DNA of 64,000 bases from Melampsora larici-populina 98AG31 (GCF_000204055.1 NW_006768766.1:1356941-1420940); one strand, 5' to 3'. Shown: positions 51,118 through 63,999, counted from the first letter of the stretch. Program-made: numbers and translations. The notes: generated by a model from the letters alone, not told the origin.

Positions 51118-54100
51118 TCAAGTAGCTCGATTTGACCACCAACCCATTTGCACCGTGTATTTCTTAATCCACGCAGGTACCTGGGAGTGTCTGATTGAGG
51201 ACGACCCTTGGAGGTTGTAAACCTCAGGAAACGGGACTAAACAAGCACCACAACCCAAACTGACGAAATGATTTCCGTCAACAAAAGCCAAGATGATAGG
51301 ATCATTATCGTTGGGGGCCGTTCGATATGGGAAAAATGTGTAAGAATTGACCTCCTGGGGATCGAAACATATAACCGGGCGCTTGTAAGCGCTCGTGATT
51401 ACATAGCCAAGGTATGGCATCCACATCCAGAAGTCTCGAGTACATGTCACCCCCTGCGGTTGAAGTTGAACAAGGAGATCTTCGATGACCTCAGTGGTGT
51501 GAGGTTTAGATTGTCGAGTGGTCCTCCGGGGCTTGGTACTACTACTAGTGGGAGTTGTAATCAACTGTTCATGGGCTTCTTGATTAGCTGATAGTTCCAC
51601 GAGCAACTGATGTCGAATTAAAATATAAGACTCTGTGGTGTGAATATTGAGTGAGTCGGCAATTGCATAGTGGCCACAATTGCCATAAGGGGGTGGATTG
51701 AATACACTCTCAATGTATGCAACAACGACATTGGGTAATTGTTTCAAGACCAATTCGTCAGATTGTTTCTTCACGGCCAGGATGGAGTTTGACGCAGATT
51801 GAGTTGAGGGTTTGGTAGTAGATTGAGTCGAGGGTTTGGGAGTAGATTGAGTCGACGTTTTTGGTTTGGCAGTTGTGTTCAAATCTTGTTGGGCAGGCAT
51901 ATCATTGAAATCATCCAGCATTGGAAAGACCGCAGCACCAAACTCCCGACTTGCTTCCAAAGTGGCCTGCACTTGAGGATCCGTTTGTTCTAAGTTCATA
52001 TCCTCCGCAATTAGACATAGAGTCATCTCTGGAAGTAGGACTCGTCGGAGAAAGTAATCCGGAGTTAGAGGGGAGGCTGTGGTCGAATCAAGGTGATGCT
52101 GGGATGACCCATCTTGGATGAAGATCTCCTCAAGAGTCCTAATGATGATTATATAACCTTGATAACCATAACTAGATTTTGCGTGGATAGATGATGATAT
52201 CAGTAAATGTAAATGCCAATAAATGAGAGAAACAGGAAATAAACTTACTATCCTGGTTGCTCCACCTCAAAGTTCACCATGCCAGGCGCCTTACAACTAC
52301 TCCCTTTGCTCTTATTCGTTGCGGCTCCCATATACACAGATGGTTCACTCTGGTTGACAATCTGGCTCAAAACATCGGTATGTTTATGAATTCGCCTGTT
52401 GAAAAAAGTCACAGTTAGTTAGGCAGAATGTAGAAAAAAAGAGGACAAGCAAGCGGAAAGCACATACTCTGGCAACCCGTCGAAATCAATACTGGTTGGC
52501 CATCCTTTGGCGATACCAAATGGAATGGTATCAATTTCGCATTGATGTAAATAACAAAACTCGGCAGTGTAGGGGAACTGTTGATTACAAAACCAAGAAG
52601 TGCAACATAAGACACCGAACTTGATACTTCAGAAGTTTGAAAAAGGAATATGACTTACCGGCAATGACATGATGTTGGGAATAGCCAATAAGGTGTCCCT
52701 CATTTCAATGAGTTTGGTCGAAGGTTGAGCAGGAAGTGGACCTTCACAAAATGGACACATATTTTTGTCTTCATCAACTTCGCTCCCTTTCCCTTTGCTT
52801 GAGTGACTGGACACACTGTCGATATTGTCTTCATGTTCTACAAATGCTGACGGTGACGGCAGATTGGATTCTGATTCTGAGTGATTGGCTTCAATCATTT
52901 CAAAGTCGGCTTCGATTAATTCATCTATCAATGCTAAGTCTTCGAAAGCCGATGTCAACACATTTGATTCAAATGCCACGCCAGTGCCTTTGCATTTGCT
53001 ACCACCTGATCCTGAGGTTGAAGGCCCAACGTCTTGAGTTGTTTGCTGAGATGTTGATTGACTAAGATGGCGAGGGCAAGTGGTGATGCGGTGGCTCGGT
53101 GACCTACATAGACTGCATTTGTTCACTCGAGTCTTCTTGAGAGCTTCTTCAATTTCTTGGTCTGATTTCCAACGGCCTTGAGGACCTTCTTGAGACTGAG
53201 ACGTGCCCGGTCGTTTGGAAGTGCTTGCTCGAGGTCGTCCTTGAGTGTCAGTCTTGACTCCGGCATTGATGATTGGAACTAGTGAGAATCGACTGGTTTC
53301 CAGGAGAGTCAGCTCGCTAAATATTTTTTGAAGGGCATGTTCCGGCAACTCCAATAAGTTGTCAAATTTGGATTGAGCAGCCTTGACTAGTCCATTGTGG
53401 CTTTCAGGAGGTACGTCCATTACAAGTTTCCACTGAACATGAATGAGATCGGGGAAAGAAAATCAGTATTGCCGCGAGCCTCAGCGATTTCATGCGAGCA
53501 AGGAAGGCCCCAAGAGCCTCGAAATGTATGAGTACATGGCTTTTGAAGAGAGTCAGGTAAGAGATCGTATTGAACCTTGAGTTTCTTGAGTGCAAAGTGG
53601 GAAATCACACCGTGGAGTTCCTTGAAGAAAGGTGGCATCCCTTGCAAGGTCTTAGTTGTTTCTATTCCAACTGATACAGCAATCTCGTTCATCTGATGTT
53701 CTTCAAATCTTTTGAAAGAATTGAAACAAGTAAGGAAGTCATTGTTTTGTCCATCTAAAAACCTAAAAATGGCTTCCTTCAACTCGAGATGTGGAAGAGT
53801 TGCCAAAGTGTGGTGTGGAAGAAGTGAAGAGAGTAACAAATTTTTCGGTCCTATAAAGCCAGGTTGATTGAAGATAATCAAAAACGTTATGAGCCTTGGC
53901 CATCTTCGTTACCAAATCGAGATTGGTGTCATAGTTGGCTTGAGTGTTTGATCCAACAAATGTGTTCCAAAGTCTCATGAATTCTGTCCAATCAGGTTCG
54001 GTGAACTTGGTCTTACAGTTTTTAGCAACGTTTATATTAATATGCCACACACAAAGGATGTGTGTGGCATCAGGAAACACTGTGCCGATGGCGTTGAATA

Positions 54101-55809
54101 GCGCCGGCTCGGCATCCGTAGCAAAGGTCTGAGGCAGGTTGACCGTGGTTTGGTCGTTCTTGTTCTGGTAGATGAGTTCCTTCAACTGCTTCAAGGCCCA
54201 TTCGTACTGGGCAGTCACTTTGCTATGGAGGAAGCACATTGCAACCGTAAAAGTTCTGTGAGTGTTAGTAGTTCCAACTATATGTAAAAGAGGTAAATTG
54301 AATCTGTTTGTTTTGTATGTACAGTCGAGGCTGAGGACAGTGGAGAATTGTCGAGCCAGCCGGATGGCGTTTGGACTAGCAAAGAACAAATTTTGAAGTG
54401 TTCCATCGGCCGCAGTGAGAGTTCGGTGAGCCCAGTTGCTCTCGGTGATCAGGTCAAAGAGACCTTGGATTGGTGTTTGACCGGCTAGCCACGTGTCTCG
54501 AAGTCTTGATCTAACGTTGTGGATGTCTCGTACTAAGGGTTGAGAACCCGGTTCAACTTGAATCAATTGACAAATTTGGTTGGCTTGACAACCAGCAGAT
54601 GACAAAAGGGAAATTTGATTGAGGATTTCGGGAGAGAAACGACGGTAGACTGAAAGGTTGTTGGGTTGATCGAAAGGTGGGTGGTTGTGGTGGAGTTTGG
54701 CTGGGTCCTTCCAAACAGAACTCACAACCCAACGGTCAAGTCGTGAATTGTAATTGAGGGACATTTCAAACACACAACCGGTCTTCTTTGTTGATGTGGA
54801 TCGCTTCTCAGCAACTGATTTGGTTGCCTTTTTCGTTTTGTAACCTAGTGCGCATGCCAAATACACTCTAATAGACCGTTCGTGTTTGTACTTGTGGCTT
54901 TTGATAGCAAACGCGTAGCCTTGATGACGAGCCACAGCATTCATGTACATTAATCTGTTTCCATGTCAATGAACTCTTTGCCGATGATTGGTGGTCTAAG
55001 CGAGCAAACCGGAATGGCACCTACAAATACATGTACAAACAAAGCATTCTTAGTTGTTATTCATATGATTCAAGAGGAAGGTGTAGCAAAAGAAAAAATT
55101 GATGTGTACCAATTGGGGGCCAGTCACTGTCCCGTTCGTTGTTTGGAGGAACAATAGCCTCATGATTGTCCGGAAGCTCAACTTCGTCGGTTCCCATTAA
55201 CACATCTTCAATAACAGTTCCGTTCGTTTGAGTATCTCCAACAGGCTGTTGTTCAACCAACTGTACACTAACACTAGCAGTGGGTGTAGGATGAATACCG
55301 GCGGTAGTTGAGAATGAGGATGGCGTACTAGGCAGGATAGGTGCAAGTACCGGAGTTTGTTGGTGTTGGAAAGGAGGGATTTGTGATGGATGATAAGGAT
55401 TGTGATATGGTCCATTATACGTGTGCCAAGGAGGCATCGTATGGCCAGAGTTTTCGGTATTCGCAGGGGGATAAGGAGGTTGCGCAAAAGTGTGAGCAGG
55501 AGGATACTGATTGGCGGGAGCAGGATATTGAGGTGGAGGATACTGATTTCCAGGGTAATGAGTTCCGGAAGGATGATACTGATTTCCAGGATACTGGTAA
55601 CCTGGAGGATACCAGTACGTAGGTGGTTGGGGAGCGAAAGGACTTTGTGGTCCGTATTGATGATGGATGGGAGGTGGTGGTTGATTAGGTGGGTAGGAGA
55701 GAAGTTGATTAGGCGGTGGGTATGATGTATGTTGATGTTGATCAGGAGGGGGTTGTTGTACAGCGTCCGAGGGCATGAACATCAGATGTGGGGCATTTGG
55801 GGTTGACAT
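51118..55809 (-). pseudogene. MULE transposase fused to an OTU cysteine protease, frame-damaged
   Basis: Exon 1 (55,110-55,809) is Pro/Tyr-rich and ends ERDSDWPPIG. Later exons: from 55,020 down to 52,659, then 52,468-52,577, 52,249-52,395 and 51,118-52,138. A FAR1-like N terminus (MNAVARHQGYAFAIKSHKYK) precedes the MULE catalytic core: LSLDCTYKTNRF (Asp), FATDAEPALFNAIG (Asp), SRVEGSH (Glu). A SWIM-like finger (CTHTFRGSWGLPCSHE) and a perfect CX2CX4HX4C knuckle (CSLCRSPSHRITTC) follow. The last exon holds an OTU fold: PPYGNCGHYAIADSL (catalytic Cys), GYVITSAYKRPVICF and ILAFVDGNHFVSLG (catalytic His). Damage: single-base shifts near 54,955, 53,770 and 53,440, and a TAG formed across the junction of the last two exons. 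The OTU part alone is open from 52,026. A transposon-borne deubiquitinase-like domain is inferred. Confidence 0.82.
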
Positions 55810-56323
55810 GATGTACAAGATTGGGTTTTGATTCAGTTGAAACTTTAGTTGAAGAAGTTGAATGAATGGAGGAAAGCATGAAAGTGTGCCGGGAATGTTA
55901 TGGAATGTTATGGAATGTGTACGATGGTGTGATGGGAAGTGATTGAAAGTGAAACGGACAAGGACAAAGAGAAGAGAAAGAGAGCACATACACAGAGAGG
56001 TGAAGTAGGTAAGTATGATGTCCAACAGGCACACGGGGCCGGTCCAGGCGCACAATTAATGAAGAGCCCCTGGTACTCTTAAATGGAAGTCGACGAAGAG
56101 TTCATTGCCCTATTGGTTAAATTGAGGCTCAAGAAGATGAAAAGGGGCTCAAACATGGGGAAGTGTTGACCTAGAGGTGCCCCTGCGGTGCCCCTGAGGT
56201 CCGACTCACCAGAAATTTGGCTGAGAGAACTTGGGTTGTGTCGGGTATCTCGGGTATTACCCCAAAACATGGGGGCTCCGGGTATTACCGAAAAGGGCGG
56301 AAAATAGTGGGATCCAAAAATAT

Positions 56324-56986
56324 ATCCTGCCCTAATCCTAACACCTAGCAAAATTGATGATCCCTAACCTGGTTGTTCATCTGGTTAGTGGAGTTGACAG
56401 ATTGAGGTCCAATTAACCCCTTCCATTGACTCTAGTTTTGTAGCTGACCAACAGGATCAGAGTAATTCTGATGTTCAGTTGGGGTGGTATTGGGATATCT
56501 GCCATGTTGAGCTCAACTTGTTTGGAAATGTAGGCACATCTTATGAGGTTTAAATATGAGTGTGCTGCAGTAACTCTGTACAATGGTTGTTTGATTATTT
56601 GTAGATTAGATTAGTCATTAGAACACCGTCATTCTGTGAGATTATGATTAGCCACTGAGTATTAAATACAATCTCCTACTCTATAAGTTGCGGCACATTC
56701 TGGCATTAACCATTTTCAATGTTCAATTCAGGATATATGAGCTTACGTAGGACTAATTTTGTGTCTGAGGAATTGGGTATGTAGCATCATCTTGGTATAC
56801 CTGACTTCCACAATTTGACTGTAACCCCAAACCAGCAATATTTTGAATGCTTTATGGCCATTGAAGCAAAAGCAAAAATGCAGTACAGCAGACTCTTGAT
56901 GTAAGAAAGCTCAACATAGACATATCTTGCTATATGCACAAGTTTTTGTGGGATTTGTTTTGTTATACACAGGCCCAATAGGCATA
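56324..56986. other. non-coding spacer
   Basis: No gene or repeat recognised between the MULE and the CACTA element. Confidence 0.35.
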
Positions 56987-56989
56987 TTA

Positions 56990-57805
56990 CACTACACAAA
57001 ATGTCATCTTTACCGTGCGGTAAAGAAAACTACTGACATAGAAAAGTCCTGAGGCAACAGGAAGAGAGCTAAAAATCTGAAAAAATATGCACCTTGTTCC
57101 TAGATGTTGGGGCGTCATGACAAGTATTTTTTTGTATTTTACACACAGATATTGGTTAATGTACTAACAATAAAGGCTGAGAATCATCAAAAACCCACCT
57201 GTAACAATACCTGAAATTTGGTCCTTGACTTTGAAGACAGGATTTTGGAATCTTCAAACATCAATAACTTTTGCAGTTCTGAATCAAATCACTCGATTTA
57301 AAGTGCATTAAAAAGGTGAGCCTTTCCTCTACATTTTTCATTGGGACATCATATCTGTAGCTGGTCTAAAAAAGATCCTACAGAGCTATTCATGCAGAAC
57401 TGTTTGAACATATGTAGAGTGTTTAAATGACTAGATAGCACCTTACTAACATTATGAAGTGTGAAGGAGAATAGTTCAGCTTTTGAATGAACCAAAAATC
57501 GAGTTATTTGGAGCAGAATTGCAAAAGTTATTGAAGTTTTTAGACCACAAAATATTGTCTTCATACTCATGACCCATATTTCAGGTATTGTTACATGTGA
57601 GTTTTTGATGATTTTCATCATTTATTGTTAGTACATAAACCAATATCTGCGTGTAAAATAGAAAAAAATACTCGTCATGACGCCCCAACATCTAGGAACA
57701 AGGTGCATATTTTTTCAGATTTTTAGCTCTCTTCCTGTTGCCTCAGGACTTTTCTATGTCAGTAGTTTTCTTTACCGCCCGGTAAAGATTACATTTGGTG
57801 TAGTG
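56990..57805. mobile_element. fold-back CACTA element, 816 bp
   Basis: Starts CACTACACAAAATGT and ends with an inverted CACTACACCAAATGT, flanked by TTA on both sides (56,987-56,989 and 57,806-57,808), a 3-bp duplication as CACTA elements make. The inverted arms are very long, about 250-400 bp each with high identity in the outer 160 bp (both contain GACATAGAAAAGTCCTGAGG and ATGTTGGGGCGTCATGAC). Beside each end is a palindrome CTTTACCG-NN-CGGTAAAG. It has no coding capacity. Its transcript or single strand could fold into one hairpin. Confidence 0.85.
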
Positions 57806-57808
57806 TTA

Positions 57809-60234
57809 TGATTTTGAAAGTATGCATTGTGCAATGTAGGTAAGGAGTATCTTTTGACCATCAATATGCTGACATTGAGAGTCAACTGTAAATATGGTGG
57901 GTTAAAGCTTGGAAATTCAGTTAGCATCATGATTTTTGCAGTCAATCAGTGGGAGGTTGGGGGGATCAGGAATTCAGATTTTAGATCCTCATTATATAAT
58001 GGAGGCTTGAAATGAAGTTTTGTGCCAAAACCTGGGATGAGTGAGGGTTTTGGCCAGTTTTGTTCAAATTGACAACAGTCAATCAAATTGAATGACATGG
58101 GGTTCCCATTCATCTTGGATGATATTTGGGATCACACCTATCTTACAATATCTTTCTCAGCATTGCAAGGTTAGAGTAATGAGCTCATATTCTACTAATG
58201 GCACTATTTATTCCATTTCAGTCAGTTGACCTGCCAGTCTTCAGGAAATTATAACCAACCCACATTGGTTAAGTAAGACAACTAAATTCAAAGATTTTAA
58301 TTAGGGCGAAAATTGATCAATGAAGAAACCAAAAGGGACAAAGAAGATCATGGAAGTAAAGCTAAAATTCACATTTGTTTAGTAAACATTTGTAGCCTTT
58401 ATTTTCATGTGGGTTTTTTTATTCTGCTGAAGAAATATCATTGAAAACAATATATTATATATTGGCCAACTGAATTTAATGAGCATTCTGTGATACCAAA
58501 GCAGAAAACCAACCAGATTAACTTATAATTTGTAATCTTGGAAACCACTTACTTCTAGGTGAAATCAATTTATGATTGATAGCATTTTTGGCAGACTGAA
58601 AGCAAATCACTCAGGTAAATCAGAATCTGAGAATGTGATTATGAGAATGCAGATTGCATTGTCATACTCAATTTTGGTGATTGCTCAACTTTGAATGTGA
58701 CTCAGGTTGTGACTTATGCAAGGGTTCAACATTAGGATTTAATATTGATCAAGAATCCCTGAAAGCTTCACATAAACATTGAATTGCACCAATGATGGCA
58801 TTAAATGAATGCTGACCAAATTCTGGGATGAGATGGATTGATGAGCTAATGGCTTGAATAGAAAGTGACCTGATCAGGTCTCTCACAGTCTTTTGCTTGT
58901 TCAATAATAAACAAAGCTTGAGCTGATGGTAGGTAGATTATTTAGGATCAGGATCAGTATCCTTTCAAGTTTTAGTGAAGCCTCAATATTAAAGATGGGA
59001 AATATTTGTCTAACTGTGACCTTGATCTTGATGCTGAATTCAGTTGAGTCAAGTCAAACACTGAATTGATTTGGGTCAAGTCAAATGATGAAATTTGATT
59101 GATTAGTTGCTATTCTTTGTTTGATGGTTCAGTCTGCTTCTAATGTTTCAGAGTTCTCAAGAGGATTTCAATTGCTTAAGGCTCCTTCAATTCACAACCT
59201 ATAGCAAGTGAAACATATATATTATCAAAAAAGAAGCGGATGAAATCATGTTAGTGAATGTGAATGATGTTACAAAGAGCTAGATGATATCTAAATCAAA
59301 TTGGATATACTTATAAACAAAGAAGGAACTCACCTAGTGTCAATCAGGAGAAGGGAAGAGGGGTTCAGAATCAAAATCAAAAACTTGATGATGATAGTTG
59401 TTAGGCAAAAAAATCAATCAAGATAAATCAGTGAAAATGCAAGATCTAACAAAAACTTGCCTAAATAGCACAGACAATCAAATTGAGCAAGTGAAAAAAA
59501 ACGGATCAATCCAGAAGTTGGTTGCTTAGTCTTCATCTTGTTCAGACGGACAATGTACAATTTCTAAATATTTGAATGATGAAATTGGAGTCGACCCAGA
59601 TGATTAAATATTGTTAATTGGATACACACCCAAACGTACATGTTCGCACATTTCCAAAACTATCAAATGTATTCAAGTGATTCTGATAGCTTTATGATCT
59701 TGATTTTTGTGGATCAACGAGAGTGAAGATGCAATACCAATATGTGCTGTGTAAACTGAAAGATATGATCTAACAAAGATGGATAGTTTGAGGTCTTATG
59801 CTGGCATTTTCTCCAATAATCCAAGCTACCACTTTTGGTCAAGAGCTGATGCATCAGCCAATCAGAGTCTACAATGATATCCTTCTTTGACTTTGGCAGT
59901 CCTTGTTATGGTGCCATTGAATTAGGATCATTAGCAGCAACTGATTTTTCATGATGTTTGATCTCTTGTTTGACTCACTTTTGATTTGGTTAGATGACAA
60001 ATCACTTTGCTAATTGGAGCAAACAATGTGTATGTCTGCAACATCAATGCAACCCCCTTAACCGCTTTGAGAGTTTGAATAGACTTTATCCTGAAGGAAG
60101 AGAATCCATTCATTTAGCATGAGAAAGGTCACCAAGACACTTCCAGCCTTCAAGCAGTGTATCTAGATCGGGTTTTGGACCATTTGCATGAATCAATCCA
60201 GCAAACAAGATTAATGGACACAAGTACTATTTCT
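57809..60234. other. non-coding AT-rich spacer
   Basis: 2.4 kb without a gene, element end or clear repeat. Confidence 0.4.
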
Positions 60235-60582
60235 CGGCTTCTGTGCGTCTTTTAGGTATGCCAGTCGGGGATCGGCGAGCCGGAGCCATCGCACAAATGG
60301 GATGGTTGTAAGTCTATTGTGCCAGATGTGAGCCGATGTAGTACTTTCACCACCACAAGGGGCGAACAAGACCCATAAGAGGAAAATCTAACACCTATAA
60401 GTAAAAGGGCTAGAGTTGCCTAAAGGCTGCGCTTTCCACTAAATCTTGAATTTCTTGAATCAAATAAATTGGATGAATTGAATAAGCACCGTGTTGAGAT
60501 AAGATAGGTTGAAAAGGTAATTGAAGCGGTGTAAAGGACTGGAATGTCCTCACTACGAAGGAAGTCTCTCGGAGGGAACTAA

Positions 60583-60595
60583 GGATCAGATGCCA
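60583..60595 (-). other. gypsy-type primer-binding site
   Basis: In transcript sense TGGCATCTGATCC begins three bases after the LTR end. It starts with TGG, the complement of a tRNA 3' CCA end, followed by bases that would pair with an acceptor stem. Confidence 0.6.
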
Positions 60596-60598
60596 CAA

Positions 60599-60939
60599 TG
60601 TGGACTTGAAGTTTCTAGAACCAAAGTAGGTATGGTTTTATTATTGCTAGAAATATGGCTCCAAAGGTAATAGAATCAAGATCAGTCTTGAGTTCCCTCT
60701 ATAGGGATATACAAAGTATTATATAAAAGGAAAGAATAATATAAAAGGAGATAAGGTAATGAAAACTGCTAACCTGGCTCCAAAGGTAATAGAATCAAGA
60801 TCAGTCTTGAGTTCCCTAAGGAGCCAGTCCGTGATCGTGCGCACACAGAGAGTAAGTGAAAATATGTTAAGTCTAAGTCTACGTCTAGGTCTACGTATTA
60901 TATTATGTGTATGTCTGTGATGATGTATATATCATTACA
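60599..60939 (-). repeat. gypsy LTR, about 341 bp
   Basis: Runs TGTAATGATATATAC to CAAGTCCACA in transcript sense (TG...CA ends). It contains a direct repeat of about 41 bp (CTCCAAAGGTAATAGAATCA and onward, starting at about 60,659 and 60,778). Confidence 0.65.
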
Positions 60940-61186
60940 TTCTCCCGCCCTATAAAGGAGACTTGAGCAAGGGAGTGGAATGAGGAGTAATTAAAGGAAA
61001 CTAAAAAAAATTGAAAATTGAGAATCAGAGAAAAAGAAGGTCTTAAAGGAAAAAAAGAACTATTGAGTAGTTGAAAAGAAAAGGAACCTGAAATAATCAA
61101 AAGAAAAAAAAGGAAACAGAGAAAAGAAATGAAACACAATATAACCAAAAGAAAACAGAGTAGCTTGAAGACTAAGTGTAAGCCGG

Positions 61187-63999
61187 TGAGATCATCGTCC
61201 GGTGTCGCTTGACGTTGAGGTGTCCAAGGTCTGCAAAGGGAATTGGACCAAATTTGACGCTCACAGTGTGGCCAAGGTAATGTATTTCTTTGACTAAAAC
61301 TCGTAGTAGAGCCCGGCGGTGCATACTAAGGAGAGAACTTACTTTTGGTCCATTGAACCTAACAGCAACTCCTCTTGTTCCACAAACAGTTTCAGTTTTG
61401 ACACATTAAAGACGTTGTGTCGCTTGTCACTCGGAGGTAAGTCAATCCGTAAGCTTTGCCCCTCATTGAAAGTGTCGAGGACTTTGTATGGCCCTTTGTA
61501 CCGTTCCTTGAGCGTTTCCACGCCTCCCGAGTGCCTGCCTCGCCAATCACCTGAGTCTAAGAGTACCCAATCGTCGGTATTGATGAGGACATCCAGGTGG
61601 CGTTTATTGTGATGTAATGCTTGAATAACACGGCTCGACCACAAGTTGTCCCGAGCTTGAGCCCAGCTTCCTTCGCGTTGTCGAAGCCACGCGTCGAGTG
61701 TGGGTGGGGAATCATCGTTTCCTGGTGTTGTGGGGAACAGACGCGCTGGTCGTCCAAAAATGAGTTCAAATGGCGACATTCCCGTGGCGACATTAACCGC
61801 GCTATTAATCGCCAATTCGACTGAAGGTAAGGCATCCAACCACCGTGTCTGACGTTTGTCTGTGAAGGTCCTCAGGACCTGTCCGATGGTCTTGGTCGTA
61901 CGCTCGCTCCGCCCATCTGCTTGGGGGTGGTAAGCCGGAGAGCGGTGAAAGGAAACATTCAGCTTACTCATGAGCGATTGCCAGAACTTGGATGCCCAGG
62001 CTTTATCACGATCACCAATGACTGATCTAGGCGCTCCCAAAGTGCCCATCCAGGCTCCGAAGAATCTAGATGCCGTCTTTTTGGCAGTATTGGTTTGGTT
62101 CACCGGAATCAGTTTGGTGAATCCCAAAAGGCGGCATGTACACGTCAAAATCATATCGTATGAATTGATTTTTGGCAAAGGTCCAATGAAATCGACCGCA
62201 ACATCTGACAACGGTGCACTCGGCATGACCGGCGTTTTCATCCGGCCGTTCGGAAGGGAGGTGCGAGCTTTGGTTTTCTGGCAGACCTCGCAAGATTTCA
62301 GTCGTGCTTCCATGTCCTTAGACATCCGTGGCCAGAAGAAGTCGGTGCGAAGGGTCGCCAAAGTCTTGAGATAACCCAGGTGTCCGACTCAGCAATGAGC
62401 CTCATCAATCAATCGTAATCGAATGCCTGTTGTGTTAGGGATCAGAAGTCGACCGTCTATGAATACTAGTCCGTCATCAACGTAGCAGTCAGCTTCTCTT
62501 AATGGTGTGCTGGATTTAACAGTTTGGCAGAACTTGTCAACTTCATAGCCCTCGAGGATTGACTGTCGAAATTCATCTGATATTGTTGTCTCCGATAGTG
62601 CCAACGCCGCTACGGGTTCAACACCCACCTGAAGATCATCTACGTCTTTCCTGGATAAGGCATCGGCGACCGAGTTTTCCTCACCTTTCACGTATTGAAA
62701 ATCTAAGTTAAAATCAGCTAAATGTTCCAACCACCTGGCTTGTCGCCTGCTAAGGGAGCATTGTTTCAGTAAATACGTAAGTGAGTGGTGGTCACTCATC
62801 ACGTTGACCTTCATACCCAACAGGATCATTCACCATTTTTGAAGTGCGTGAATTACCGCTAGTAGCTCCTGCTCATGTACTGGGTAGTTTCGTTCTGCCA
62901 CCAACATTTGGCGAGACTCGTAGGCAATTGGGTGTGCCGTCCTCCACTCTCTACCCTGAAGCAACGCGGCGCCTAATCCCGTCCCACTAGCGTCTGTGAA
63001 CAACCACAGCGGGTCAAGGGATTCATAGTCGATGTTCTTGAGACAAGGCAACGAAGTCATGATATTCTTGATGTTCTTAAACGCTTCTTCTTCAGCTTCT
63101 CCCCATTTAAATTGTTTTGGATCTAGTTTGCTGCTCGTCAACAGAGTCAATTTACCTACATACTTCTCCAACCCTGAGACAAACTTCTTCATCCATTGTA
63201 CTGTCCCCAAAAACTTTCTCACCACTTTTGATGACTTCGGCGACGTCCATGACTTGATTTGTTCAACTTTCTCCTCGTCTGGCCTCACCCCTTCTTCTGA
63301 GATGACATGTCCAAGGAACTTGACCTCCCGGCGAAAAAGTTTCGTTTTCTTTCTGCTGCAGTACAAGTTAGCAGCCCTTAGTCGCTCCAATACGAGTTGA
63401 ACATGACGCTTGTGTTCTTCAACGTTGGAAGAAAATACCACGATATCGTCGAGATAAACCACACAAACGGTGTTGATGAGATCTCCAAGCGCCTCTTCCA
63501 GTAGAGCTTGGTGAGTGGCTGGGGCGTTTGTCAATCCCATGGGCATCACGCACCATTCGTAAAGTCCCCAAGGGGTCTTCACCGCAGTCAGTGGAATATC
63601 CGCCTCTCTCATTTGAGTCTGGAAAAAAGCATTAGTTTGGTCCAAGATGGAAAAAACTTTTCCCGTGGCAACCAGTCTGACCAACTTGTCCACCTTTGGG
63701 AGCGGTGAACGGTCCATGACGGTCATACTGTTCAAGGTGCGGTAATCGCATACCCACCTTGGAAGTTCCGAAGGGTCCTTCTTTGGGATGATGAGGCTTG
63801 GTGACGCATATTGACTCGTTGATAGTCGAAGCCGTCCCGCGTCTAGATGTTGATCCAATAACTTTTGCCAAGCACCATGATGTTTCGGTGGATATGGATA
63901 TTGACGCTCATTGATAACAGCATTAGGATTTGTCAGTACTATCTTATGACGGACTTGTGATGACGGATGTTGTAATTTTTCAGGGAATGAACCATCCAC
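61187..63999 (-). pseudogene. gypsy polyprotein (RT-RNase H-integrase), two TGA stops, partial
   Basis: The frame enters at the right edge. RT motifs: SLIIPKKDPSELPRWVCDYR, FSILDQTNAFFQ, PMGLTNAPATHQ and the active site VVYLDDIVVFSS; the thumb and RNase H (LWLFTDASGTGLGAALLQ) follow. TGA at 62,830-62,832 interrupts after HALQKW; the same frame goes on with MSDHHSLTYLLKQ and RKDVDDLQVG to a second TGA at 62,389-62,391 after EAHC. The integrase zinc part (CEVCQKTKA), VAVDFIGPLPK, SVIGDRDKAWASKFW and YHPQADGRSERTTK complete the DDE set. The frame ends at 61,339; after a one-base shift a C-terminal piece (ALLRVLVKEIHYLGHTVSV ... HLNVKRHRTM) runs to 61,187. Both stops fit CGA changed to TGA. Confidence 0.92.

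Larger units (their letters stand above)
49785..56315. mobile_element. Mutator-like element (MULE), 6,531 bp
   Basis: Starts GGATCCCACTATTTTCCGCC and ends with the inverted copy, with further shared blocks inside (CGGTAAT, CCCGGAGCCCCC), giving a repeat of about 45 bp with gaps. It is flanked by the direct 8-bp repeat AAAAATAT (49,777-49,784 and 56,316-56,323), in the MULE size range. It contains one large minus-strand transposase gene fused to an OTU protease domain. The subterminal 49,800-49,985 and 56,120-56,300 zones are GC-rich with CCCGG words. A truncated relative sits at 14,764-15,963. Confidence 0.85.
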
